This document shows, one piece after another, positions 49,879-60,364 of a stretch of 64,000 bases of DNA; the stretch's first letter is position 1; every line of letters begins with the position of its first letter. The notes under the pieces are model-generated. The model was not told the DNA's origin. It saw only the letters and a list, made by a program, of their open reading frames with translations, and did no database searches. Origin of the DNA: Glandiceps talaboti (Eukaryota > Hemichordata > Enteropneusta > Spengelidae); assembly GCF_964340395.1 (NCBI RefSeq), contig NC_135571.1, forward strand, positions 5,092,453-5,156,452, read 5' to 3'. A program made the position numbers and the translations under genes.

Positions 49879-50022
49879 CTATTCCATTGTTTTAGTCAGC
49901 TTGGCCTTTGCTACACCAAGAATGGTACCAGATATGTAATAGACGGTATAAAAACTGGCTATGACAAGAAGATTATTGAATGGAAGGAAGAGATGCAGAT
50001 GCAGGAGCAAGAGGGAGAGGAA
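49879..50022 (+). CDS. transposase, exon 4
   Basis: 144 bp; LFHCFSQLGLCYTKNGTRYV, then a Glu/Gln-rich end (EEMQMQEQEGEE). Acceptor ATCAACAG, donor GAA|GTAAGT. The QLGLCYTKNGT word is typical of the region before the first catalytic block in DUF6589 proteins. Confidence 0.78.
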
Positions 50023-50288
50023 GTAAGTTTTCATGTTTAATTATACATGTGTATGTTAAAAGATAACTTAATGATTGTGATCAAAGGCATTCTAGTTCTA
50101 TTTCTAATTCTAATTAACAAAAAAAGCTTGTCTTGCCAAAAAGAATACTTTTTAAAGAATAACATTTGTACTACCTTGTTAATTAACTGATCAGACAAAA
50201 GCATTGCTTACCTATTGACTATGCATATTCCACAATATTTTTGCTCCCTCATACACGTTTTTCTTTCCTATCATATTATTTCTTTAAG

Positions 50289-50349
50289 GTCCAAAGAAGA
50301 GCACATGCTGCAAGATGTTTGTTTGAAGACCCAGTAACACCAACAAAAA
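50289..50349 (+). CDS. transposase, exon 5
   Basis: 61 bp; VQRRAHAARCLFEDPVTPTK. Acceptor TTTAAG, donor AAAA|GTGAGT, phase 1. Small but required to keep frame. Confidence 0.7.
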
Positions 50350-50527
50350 GTGAGTGGCCATCCAAAATATACATCCATCCATCAATAACAACCCCTCACC
50401 CCTCATACACACAGACACAAATACACACAGACAGACACACTCAGACACAAACACAGATACACACATACACATACTCACAAATACACACACAAACACACAC
50501 ATAACACAGACATAAACACACACAAAT

Positions 50528-50538
50528 AAATGAATGAA

Positions 50539-50593
<55 letters not shown>

Positions 50594-50597
50594 ATAC
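50528..50597. repeat. AAAT tetranucleotide tract in transposase intron 5
   Basis: About 17 AAAT units, preceded by CA-rich DNA (50400-50525). Confidence 0.95.
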
Positions 50598-50648
50598 AAA
50601 TACAATAGTAAAAAGTTAGTTGTAAATACTGAAATACTTATTTTCCAG

Positions 50649-50995
50649 ATCCCGGTTACTCAATTGCCTGGGACAATGTGCAGGTCCAAACAACAGCACG
50701 ATGCCAGGGGACAGTATATTCCAACAAAATGCTCTTTTGGGCAATGAGTTATGCAGCCAAACATCGTATTTCTATTGATGCGACACTTCAAAATATCATC
50801 CCAGCAGTAACACTTCCATTAAGTCTCTTCATGCCAACCAGTACTATACTTGATAATTTGAGGAGCAGATTGGAAGTCATAGTTGCTAGGATCATATGCA
50901 GCCACTTTGATCATTTTAAGGAATACTATGCAGACTGTGTGGTCAACCACATACCTCACGAATACGCAGCTGAGTCAGCTAGAAAGAGTGAGCTT
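50649..50995 (+). CDS. transposase, exon 6 (first catalytic block)
   Basis: 347 bp; NPGYSIAWDNVQVQTTARCQ with the first candidate catalytic Asp (D349 in W-D-N), then LFWAMSYAAKHRISIDATLQ and the SHFDHFKEYYADCVVNHIPH segment. The DN word after a Tyr/Ser strand is the first conserved acid of DUF6589. Acceptor TTTTCCAG, donor CTT|GTGAGT. Confidence 0.82.
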
Positions 50996-51200
50996 GTGAG
51001 TACATTACAATCATTGTTACACTATCAGCAATTGTGTTATTGTGCTTTGATTATATACACAAATGAGCAAAAACATTGTTTCATAAGACTGATGGATATA
51101 TTGCAAAGTAATTAATTGCAAGTAATCAACCATGATGTAGCTTTAATGGATAGTGAGTGAATGCATAATATGTTGATCATAGATTTATGTATACATGCAG

Positions 51201-51455
51201 GTTAATCTTGGTGTCATCCAAGAAAACCCCTCTACCCTGGCTGGTGTTATCTCTATATTGGACAACCTGCACCAATATGTCCCAGTTATCAACAATGACA
51301 AATTTCACATTATTTTATGTCATGGAGATGGCTTGTCTGTGGAACGACATATTGATGCCCAAAGAGCAAGAGCTGGGTCGACGACAAAAAGGGGTCAATT
51401 AAGAGGGCTGGAACCAATATCACAAGAATTCCATAAGAGAGGAATTATCTTGCAG
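51201..51455 (+). CDS. transposase, exon 7 (second catalytic block)
   Basis: 255 bp; KFHIILCHGDGLSVERHIDA with the second candidate acid (D499 in G-D-G-L), the counterpart of the GD-Q-L-T word in related transposases. Acceptor CATGCAG, donor CAG|GTGAGC. Confidence 0.85.
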
Positions 51456-51515
51456 GTGAGCATAATATTAAGACTTCTCATCTACCAGTATAATTAACTA
51501 CAATCTATTTCATTA

Positions 51516-51971
51516 GAGGGTGACACCACTCCAGGAAATAGAGACATTTTTTAATACACTATGGGTACTTGAGAGTCAGTTCATGATGTCACATCACCAA
51601 CAATTACCTGTGGTTTCAGAAAGAATATCAAATTGACCTTGTACCTCCAGCTCTATAGGGTATCTTTGCTATGGGATATTGCATCATGGGAGTTAGCATA
51701 AGTAATCTATTCAATGGTTGCACACTGAACAGTTATCACAGCTGCAAGTGTATATCATTTTGTACTCTTGAATATTCACTGTTCAACCTTTCAATAGTAT
51801 ATTTTATGCTATCTCCATTGATACAATACCCTATAGCATAGATACCATATAAATGCACAAGATCTAGTTAATGTTTCTCTGAAATTGCAAACAATTGTAG
51901 GTGATGAAGTGTCTCTCCAGAACCCATACTTTATGAAAATGTACCTATCTCCTGGAGTAGTGTTGCCCTTT
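51516..51971. mobile_element. MITE-like inverted-repeat element, copy 2, nested in transposase intron 7
   Basis: Left AGGGTGACACCACTCCAGG and right (reverse complement) AAAGGGCAACACTACTCCAGG start imperfect inverted ends shared with 4755-5051. Longer than copy 1 (456 against 297 bp). It must have entered after, or together with, the large element. Confidence 0.65.
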
Positions 51972-52061
51972 AAATCATACTTTCCATATTATCACTATAT
52001 ATGGTTAATCTTGAAAGTGGATGGGTTGTTGCATTTAATTATTCAACTTTTCCTTATACAG

Positions 52062-52629
52062 GATATCATGGATGAATTTTACAGAGGGAATAGTGCTGCT
52101 GATCGATGTACCCTAACCCACATAAAAAATACATTCAATCATCGTACTGTGAAAAAGAAGGTGATGGAGTGTTACAACCACGCTGTTGACTTTTTGAAGT
52201 TTACTACAGAGGGGCTGGTGTGTCTGCTAGTAATGAAACAGTTACAGCTATCATCCCTCAACAGTACACCAGCATCTGATGTCCCACTTGAGGCACGGGC
52301 TGACTACTTGTCACAAGTTGCCAGTAATGTAGTGAGTGAAATTTGGCATGATATAAACATCAAAGATTTAGAAGATCTAATCAATACTGGTGATGATGAT
52401 GATGATGATGATGATGATGGTGATATTGGTATTGGTGGTGGTGGTGGTGGTGGTGATGGCAGAAATCGTAGTGGTGCTAATGGTGGCACATCTGGTACAG
52501 GTGGTGATAATGGTGACAATGGTAATACTGGCAGAAGTGGTGGTGGTGGTGGTGGTGGTGGTGGAGGCAGCGATGGTGGTAGTAGCGATGGTAGCGATGA
52601 TTTCTATCAGTACTGTTTTTGTGGAGAAG
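52062..52629 (+). CDS. transposase, exon 8 (linker and start of PHD finger)
   Basis: 568 bp. The first part is an ordinary helical region (DIMDEFYRGNSAADRCTLTH ... TLTHIKNTFNHRTVKKK). Codons from about 52388 to 52590 encode an Asp run, then Gly-rich repeats interspersed with Asp, Ser and Asn: a long flexible, acidic linker made of GAT/GGT triplets. The exon ends YCFCGE, the first two zinc ligands (C726, C728) of the PHD finger. Donor GAAG|GTATTC. Confidence 0.8.
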
Positions 52630-52864
52630 GTATTCCTTTTATAAATATTAAACACATAAGAATAGTTCTCAGTTTTGAATGACTTTAAAATTGTTTTTAA
52701 GATGACAAAATATGTAACAGTTTTGACTAAGGAGTAATCAGAAACTAACTAAACAATAAGAAGATATTGCAAAGTAAAAGTTATGTTATATGATATTCAA
52801 TGATATTCAAACAATTATTAGGCACTCATGTACATAATCAAGTTACCTTCTTTTGCAATTACAG

Positions 52865-52996
52865 ATGTAGGTGGGACCATGATTGAATGTAGCAATGAAG
52901 AATGTCCTAATGGTGACTGGTTTCACTTACCATGTGTCCTCTTAACTGACGAAACTGTTCCAGATGAGGAATGGTTTTGTACAGATACATGCAGAG
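52865..52996 (+). CDS. transposase, exon 9 (PHD finger)
   Basis: 132 bp; DVGGTMIECSNEECPNGDWF then HLPCVLLTDETVPDEEWFC and TDTCR. With exon 8 it forms a C4HC3 PHD finger: C726, C728, C739, C744, H751, C754, C769, C773. The spacing and words resemble the ING family. Y725, M736 and W749 occupy the positions that build the aromatic cage for H3K4me3 in ING2 (Y215, M226, W238). Confidence 0.88.
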
Positions 52997-53607
52997 GTAT
53001 AGTTCAACCTTTGATGTTCATCCCTGTCATTTTCATCACACATGTATAAATTATGTTTCATAATTAAAACTAATTACTCTACAGTCAATATATCAATTGC
53101 TAATGGTACACAATAGTTAAAAGTTATTTTCCTCCCAATGCACAACCAGCCACTTGTCCATCCACACCATCTATATACCCATCCCTCCACCCACTGTACC
53201 AAACAACCCATTCCCATAAACAACAAACTACTGAACAAACCAAATTTGTATTTCAATCTATTCTACTTATCGTCCCTACAGCTACCAATTCATCCATACC
53301 CATAAACCCACCCATAAAACTGTAAACCTCCAACCATCCCATCCATATCTCACCCTACCCACCACCACACACCAATACTAATCCATCTATCTATTCATTC
53401 TGACCACACATACAATGTATCATCAATACATCATCCAGTACATTGACTTGCCCAAACAACTACCCATCCAACCATCTTTCCAGATATCTTCTTATCTACG
53501 GTATCAATACAATATTTGCATTTGAAAATTTAATTTCTGGAATAACACCCTTTTGACAGCATTTGTGATTTAATGTTATTTTTACAAAAATATTCTTTTT
53601 ATTTAAG

Positions 53608-53835
53608 ACAATGTAGTACCGAGAGGTGTCAACCAGTGTAATAACATAAACCACGACCATGTGTATAACTACACCAGTGCACTACTATGGAAGTGTCTAA
53701 ATGACCTGGTGAGGCATGATGCTGTCAAAGAGAATGATGGCCCAATTATGATAGAGCACTGGACCCTTGACATGTTGGATTTTTGGAAAAAAAATCACTA
53801 TAAATATATGATATTGGGTCATAGACTAATAGCAG
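53608..53835 (+). CDS. transposase, exon 10
   Basis: 228 bp; YNYTSALLWKCLNDLVRHDA, then VKENDGPIMIEHWTLDMLDF and the WKKNHYKYMILGHRLIAG end, the D-A-(I/V)-(R/K)-E-x-D-G ... H-x-(N/K)-Y segment that characterises the C-terminal half of DUF6589. Acceptor ATTTAAG, donor GCAG|GTATGT. Confidence 0.85.
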
Positions 53836-54025
53836 GTATGTATACTTCTTTCAGAGAATCTTATCTATATGTATTGACTATGTTATTTCAAAAGCTTAAC
53901 ATCAATCATGAATTATGCTAAAATGATTCCAATTATTTAACAAATTCACTCTCAAGTGATAGCTGTATTTTGAATTTCAGCAAGTAGACGTAAAATGATG
54001 TATTGCTTTACAATTGTTCATGTAG

Positions 54026-54157
54026 GAGTAAATGGTTGGCTACCGCAGAACATGGCAAATGAGATAGTTTGGAATCGAACTGTAAATTTGATGGGTGGAA
54101 GTGGAAGAAACATACCAATGGATCTTGCCACAGAATTCCTCAACAATGAATTCAAAG
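54026..54157 (+). CDS. transposase, exon 11 (third catalytic block)
   Basis: 132 bp; EIVWNRTVNLMGGSGRNIPM then DLATEFLNNEFK. This is the N-x-x-G-x-x-G-R-N-I-P-x-D-L-x-x-E-x-(L)-N-x-x-(K) word that is diagnostic of DUF6589, with E887 as third candidate acid and D883 nearby. Acceptor CATGTAG, donor AAAG|GTAACA. Confidence 0.9.
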
Positions 54158-54225
54158 GTAACAAAGTTTAAAAGTTCTTCATACTTACACTTTGTTATTA
54201 GCTGTTGGAAATATTACTTTTCCAC

Positions 54226-54226
54226 A

Positions 54227-54278
<52 letters not shown>
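54226..54278. repeat. TA/GT dinucleotide tract in transposase intron 11
   Basis: Short TA run followed by about 19 GT units. Confidence 0.95.
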
Positions 54279-54280
<2 letters not shown>

Positions 54281-54367
54281 TAACTATATTATAGCCTTTA
54301 ATTATTTTAAATCACTACAACTTAACATTGTCTTATGTTTTATTCTTTCTAATATACATGTGAGCAG

Positions 54368-54732
54368 ACAGTCTAAAGCATTCAAGGGGAAGGTATACAG
54401 AATTACAAGTGAAGAGACTGAGCCAGATGGGTGGTAGTTTTGGGAATACCATAGACAATTTGTATCAAAAGAATATTGCCGAGACACATGTTAGGCAGTC
54501 TGAGGGTGGAAAGCCAAACTATAACTCCAAGTTAGATGTAAAGAAATTTGTAGCTGAATACAAAGAGGATATGCTTTTTGACAAGTTGCCTGGAAGGAAC
54601 CACACTGCTTTTCCTGGCTATCACTTCTCCACTACTGTCAAAAAACCAAGTGGGTACATCAAGCGACTGAAAAAGTATAGTAAGAAGTTAGACAAAACTC
54701 ACCATGCATTAACATTAACAGATGGTAAGTGA
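54368..54732 (+). CDS. transposase, exon 12 (probable C-terminus)
   Basis: SLKHSRGRYTELQVKRLSQM then DNLYQKNIAETHVRQSEGGK and a basic tail (KPSGYIKRLKKYSKKLDK). The frame ends at TGA (54730-54732) a few codons after TLTDG. A perfect donor GATG|GTAAGT lies at 54725, so the true end may be a further exon: a candidate (57327-57385) is discussed under findings. Acceptor GTGAGCAG. Confidence 0.82.
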
Positions 54733-55598
54733 TTGACATCAATATAACACACTACTGAATTGATATACATCATACTGTATATTTTAACACACTACTGAAT
54801 TGGTATACATATTACATGTATGTCAATAACATTCAGTATAACTAATACATATAAGTCTCTGAATCATAACAGTGGCACTATGAAATGTGGTTTTCATATT
54901 GTTTGTATCATGCTAGAACTACAGGATGTGGTTTACAATGATAGATGGATTGAGATGGGGTTAGGTTTACATGTGCATGTAGGATGACAAAAATCCAAAC
55001 ACAAAACTGTTAGAGAAGCAACATGGAGGTCATTTATTGGTGAATCAATCATCTTACATATCTTTTGTGCAAACGACATGTCACTATCATGTTATAGGTA
55101 ATGTCCATACCAAGTAATAACAGATCTTAAAGTTTTCAACCAACTAGTAGTACACACCCTTTATAACCAATAAGGTAATTTTATTTTTGATGCATTATGG
55201 TATCACTCCCTGCTAATGTAACTTGATGCTTTGATCGCCATGTTTTCAAGTTAAATATAAGAACAACAAAAACGATCAAACGGTCATTAAATTTGGTGCT
55301 CATTTATTTTGTATTAATTGATTTATATATGTAAGTCAAATTCTTGTATTTTTCGAAATGAACGTAACATATATAGACAAGATATAGGATATAGAATAAC
55401 AAAACAATGTGCAACTGTAATCACAAACAATAATATTGTCAATATATATATAGATATAGATTGAATGTATAACTGTTCACTCTTTACAGTAACATATTCT
55501 TTATCTTATTAATATTGGCATTATCAGTGAATTCTCAATTATTGTTAATATGTTAAAACCAACACAATTATATGCAGACTATATTAAAGTTTAAACAT

Positions 55599-56187
55599 CT
55601 ACTTGTTTTTGCATTTTTTTACACAGTTGCTGCAACACACTGAAAAATCACATGTACATTTGCCATTGGTAAGTTCCCCAATACAATTGCCTCTGTCCTC
55701 AAGCTGGTGTATCCTTGATGTATCCATATCTTTGACAACTAATGACTGTAGCACAAGTAGTCTGATGCAGTTATTAGTTGTTGATATAGTTGAACAGAAG
55801 TTGATCATTTCATCATCTACCCTACGTTTATCTAAACTACTCTTGGTGGCAAATAAGTATGCCTTTCCTTCCCTACCATCGCGTGCACACCTGCCAACCT
55901 CTTGCCAGTATGCTAAAACTGACTTACTTGCACCCCAATGTATTATAATATCAACGTTGGTAACTTGTACACCCATACCAAAGGCTATGGTTGATATCAG
56001 ACACCTTGTATGACTGTCCTTCTGGGTAAACTTCTCTAGTACAAGTTTTTCTGTCTCGGGGTCAAGTGATGAATGGTACATATGTACCAATCTTTCTTCA
56101 ATACTACCCCTTTCACCATCATGCCATGACCTGTCACCAAGTTCATTTACAATATATTCGTATAACTCAGCAACAGTTTTGATTGTT
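55599..56187 (-). CDS. RecQ-like DNA helicase, last exon
   Basis: 589 bp, stop TAG at 55599. Motif V is STIAFGMGVQVTNVDIIIHW, motif VI is YWQEVGRCARDGREGKAYLF (Q346, R350, R353). After about residue 380 come eight cysteines (C381, C391, C428, C430, C435, C436, C439, C443), reminiscent of the RecQ zinc-binding subdomain; no winged-helix or HRDC domain follows, so it is a short RecQ. Its stop lies about 870 bp from the stop of the convergent transposase gene. Confidence 0.92.
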
Positions 56188-56558
56188 CTGCAAAAGATCA
56201 AAAGTATTATTACCATAACATATATATTTTCTTACTGGGAAAGCCTTGACAGCTCCACAGAAATGTGATATAGATCGTGCAACATAGCCCTGTCACATAG
56301 TCCTAAACCTGACTGGCTCTCTGTAGCATTTGTGTGTGTTTGTGTGTATTTGTTTGCATAAAAGAAAATCGCTGGCTGCAATTCCCAGCACAAAAATTTA
56401 TTTTACAATATAAAAAAGAATCTCTGTTATCTTTGCAATCTATTGGATCATTTGGCTTTTGCTATGGGCATGGTCTTGTTGCTAGGCTCTAGACACCCAA
56501 AGTAACATGACCACTAAATATCAAAGTAATTGATCCAGCACTTTTTGACTAAAAGCTG

Positions 56559-56607
<49 letters not shown>

Positions 56608-56755
56608 AGACAGAGACAGACAGACAGACTCTTTGCAATGCCTACAGCACTACTGAACCTTATCAGTTCAGTTGTGCTAACTATGACTTCTTCAACATTT
56701 TCTTTTCAATTACCATTATGTTAATATTCACCAAGTCTCAAAAAGCTACACATAC

Positions 56756-56878
56756 CTACAGTATATAATTACTTTAGGAGCATGTTTTCCATTTTCCCTT
56801 ACATCCTTAATGAACCCCTTCAGTTCCTCTTCATATTTCATAGAAGGCTCGCTCTTGTAAGTCAGAAAAATATTTGGT
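56756..56878 (-). CDS. RecQ-like DNA helicase, exon 5
   Basis: 123 bp; PNIFLTYKSEPSMKYEEELK and KHAPKVIIYCR (motif IV). Acceptor CCTTGCAG, donor TAG|GTATGT. Confidence 0.87.
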
Positions 56879-57509
56879 CTGCAAGGAAATTGTATATTAG
56901 CATAAAGACACAGTCCTTGTGTAGATGTAAATGTGGATTACAGTAAATGTGGATTACAATAAATGTGGATTACAATAAATGTGGATTACAATAAATGTGG
57001 ATTACTTGCAAATTAGAGTGGCATGATTGTGTAAGAACTATCTTGTAATAGTATTGTGTAGCAAATGCTATAACACTATGGGAATAGAGAATTATGGAAA
57101 AATACAGGGATGGACAGAGGAAGACAGAATGGGGGTGGGGGAAGGGAGGGAGAGAATGACTCAGTGAGTGAGCGAGTGAGTGAGTGAGTGACTATTAGAA
57201 TTCATTTTCTGGGTGGGTGGGTAGTTGGTTGAGTGAGGATAATTGATCTTTATTTTAGTTAGAATATTCATTGTAAGTGTTAATCTCAAAGAAGAGTTTT
57301 ACTCATTTTGTTTTCCTTTTTCACAGATATTGGAAGTGACAATACATCAGATCACAATACCATAGACAATGGTCTAAAGTGTTAAATTGTAATTTTGTTA
57401 TGTACTTTACACATTGTAAATTTAGTGAGGACATGGTTTCATGACAAAAAGATAGGACCATGCCACTTTTTGGACAGAAAAATGACATATTTGAAAATAT
57501 ATCACATAC

Positions 57510-57680
57510 CTATCAGGTGTAACAGCAATAGTTTTGACTTCTGTCTCAGTCAATAACAGACATGATAGTATTTCTTTTCTCATTGCCTCTGTACATGTTG
57601 CTGTCAGTATGAGGATGGGGCATGTAACAAGACTTCTCAAAAAAGAAATTTTCCTGTACTCCTCTCTGAAGTCATCACCC
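57510..57680 (-). CDS. RecQ-like DNA helicase, exon 4
   Basis: 171 bp; WGDDFREEYRKISFLRSLVT then motif III PILILTATCT and EVKTIAVTPDR. The W-G-x-D-F-R-x-x-Y word is typical of RecQ. Acceptor TTCTTTAG, donor TAG|GTATGT. Confidence 0.9.
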
Positions 57681-57891
57681 CTAAAGAAGGAAATAGATGT
57701 CTATCAAAATAACATTATACTCAGTTGCACATCTTACAGTGAACATTTCTTAATTTCATCAAAGTCTACATTTACTGTTTAACAAAATACACCTTTATTA
57801 CTTTTATTTCTATGAAATCTGTTATCATTCCAAAAACTTGAATTTCACAAAGTTCTTTTTAAATTGTTATAAGAAGTAAAGAACGACTCAC

Positions 57892-58036
57892 CACTGAACA
57901 ATGCAATGTGCTTCATCACATGCTAAAAGAACAAGTCTTTTCTTGTAATGAATATTACGCAGCATGGACCTCCATGGATCCATGCTAATTGCTTCTGGTG
58001 ATGAGAACACCACCGTACACTGACCGTTAATAATTC
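57892..58036 (-). CDS. RecQ-like DNA helicase, exon 3
   Basis: 145 bp; IINGQCTVVFSSPEAISMDP and the Walker B / motif II block LVLLACDEAHCIVQW (D145-H148), the RecQ form DEAHCxxxW. Acceptor TCTTCCAG, donor AGTG|GTGAGT. Confidence 0.92.
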
Positions 58037-58204
58037 CTGGAAGAAAAGACCAAAGCATGTCACTTTTTCACGTGTAAAAGTTCTTTTCAAGCTAGATTTG
58101 CATAATTTCTGAATCATATGAATATCTGCACTATGTGTGTGCATAATTTTATACATGAATAAATGCATTAATTATGATATTATATTTACTTTCTGTTTGG
58201 TCAC

Positions 58205-58337
58205 CTGACATTTCAGATTGTTTGAGGATACATTCTGCTTTAATTCCTCGCTCTTTCCACACTTGACATTGATTTATCATCAGACTTCTTAGTGGTGAAA
58301 TCACCAATCCCAAGTGGGGCTTCTCATCAGGATAAAT
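58205..58337 (-). CDS. RecQ-like DNA helicase, exon 2
   Basis: 133 bp; motif Ia GLVISPLRSLMINQCQVWKE, then RGIKAECILKQSEMS. Acceptor AACTACAG, donor TCAG|GTGACC, phase 1. Confidence 0.85.
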
Positions 58338-58730
58338 CTGTAGTTTGAAATAAAACATTGCAATATAAATTAGATAATTAAACATTCAAGATATTACATA
58401 AACACTGTAACATTCAAATGCACACACATACACACACACACACATACACACACACTCTTCAGGAGTAGTGAGTTATATGTTCCACAGATCATGGATATGA
58501 CCTGGTATTTTTGCAATGTTTCTATTTGAAAATGATTAAAACTTTACAGAAGATCGCTCAAGTTCCCAAAGGCCTGATTATTTATGTCATACTCGTGTAT
58601 TCTGTTAATAAATATACATTTATAATTATGTTGCAAGTTAGTATGTAGGCTTTCAATAGTGAGTATAGATATATCACTTATGATCTATTTAAATCGACAA
58701 TGTACTATTCACAAAAAAAAAATTACTTAC

Positions 58731-58910
58731 TTCATCCATTAGCAGCTGTGGAATTGTAAAGCAATCACTTTTTCCATAACCGGTGGGAAGAATTCCTGTG
58801 ACATGTTGTTTATTGAGAATTGCTGAAAATATTTCTTGCTGCTGGTCTTTAAAATCATATTGGAAGTTATACTTCTCTTTTACAATGGAGAGGCAGTCTA
58901 ACACTTCCAT
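58731..58910 (-). CDS. RecQ-like DNA helicase, exon 1
   Basis: First coding exon of a 446-residue superfamily 2 helicase. The ATG at 58910 gives MEVLDCLSIVKEKYNFQYDF, the usual RecQ entry with the Q motif (FKDQQQEIF); an in-frame ATG at 58928 would add six residues. Walker A is GILPTGYGKSDCF (T43-S48). Donor GAA|GTAAGT. RecQ enzymes unwind DNA 3' to 5' using ATP; in an element like this one it would act on transposition intermediates, which is inference. An acceptor-like TTTCAG about 30 bp before the ATG suggests an untranslated exon nearer the CpG-rich right end. Confidence 0.88.
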
Positions 58911-59682
58911 TGTGTTGCTCCAGCACAAAGTAAATCCTATCTAAGACTGAAATTTGCTCACTGACTAAGTTTCAACAATCAAGGCTCTAAGTAAGAGTAA
59001 ACCAGTGTACCTACATGGATGGCTCAAATTGTTATGATGGTATTATTGATTGTGAAGAAGTGTCAACACTATGCCAGACATGAGACACCAGAAGCTAATC
59101 TATGACAGGAAGCAAGACTCAGGAAGGAGGCAACAAAACATTGTATCAAAACGAGTTTTTTTGTGAGAACACTATCTTGACTACTATCTAAGTTGTTTAT
59201 TTTGATTTGTCTCATCTAAATTGTTCCCACATGTACCTATCTACATTTCACTGTTCACAAACAACTTTTTTTCATCATATAGCAAAATCCGGATTTTAAC
59301 AACTGAAGATTATGGGAGTAATATAAGAAAACCTACAGTAGTACATCACTGTAAAAATTAATTAAATCACAATTTAACATTTCTTTTGTGCATGTTCTCA
59401 TCTGCCAATAATTTGAAATTGATTAATTATGTCTTCAAAAATTGACAATACAACTTGGGTTATTTTGTTTCGTGACGTTGTTGGTACATTATAAGTCAGT
59501 TTTTGCTTCCTGAATGTGAAAAGTATCTTGAAGTGCATTGATATGTCAGTCAATGGGAAGTATTTTTTATAAACTGCATTTAGACACTTGAAATCAAAAT
59601 TTAATATATTTTTTAAAATTGTTTGAGATATTAGTTACTTTTATTATTATAGCCCATGTTCTACACATGTACCCTGTGTACA

Positions 59683-59862
59683 TACATACATACATACATA
59701 CATACATACATACATACATACATACATACATACATACATACACACACACCCATACATACATACATACATACATACATACATACATAATACACATACATAC
59801 ATACATACATACATACATACATACATACATACATACATACATACATACATACAAACACACAC
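59683..59862. repeat. TACA array between helicase start and right end of the transposon
   Basis: TACA units with two short CA interruptions. Open frames across it are artefacts. Confidence 0.95.
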
Positions 59863-60364
59863 AGCTGCACAAGAGTGATGTCAAAATTACGTTCATATAT
59901 TATTATAATTACATTTCCTTATTAAACTTTGAGTTTTTCTTTTAAATGTGTGCAGTTTTTAAGCAAATTAATGTTTAATAAACTTGTAATATGGAGAAGG
60001 ATGACATCCATGGTTGATTAATACTCGAAAATGTGACTTTTTAGCAAGTACTTTCTGATACCAGCGCGCGAAGTCGCATACGATGTTCTTTTGTTCAATC
60101 GGCGCAAGTGTCTCTGGGTAATTATTCATCTCGATCGCCGCGAGATCAGACGTGGCGGTGTTAACGAGGGCTATTTGAATTTGCAGTTCAAACTTGAAAC
60201 GGTCCGATTTCGACGCTTTTTGTGAACTGAGCAGGGAATACTACCGTCAGAGGAATTGTAATGGCGTAGATATTCGATCGGTTGCTAATATTTGATCGTT
60301 CGGTAGGTAATTCTTTTGCGATTGGCGCGAGTACATTTTGCTGGCGGTGTTGTAATAGGCAAAC

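Noticed and set aside
55603-56013. 136-residue plus-strand frame
   Set aside because: Shadow of the helicase last exon on the opposite strand.
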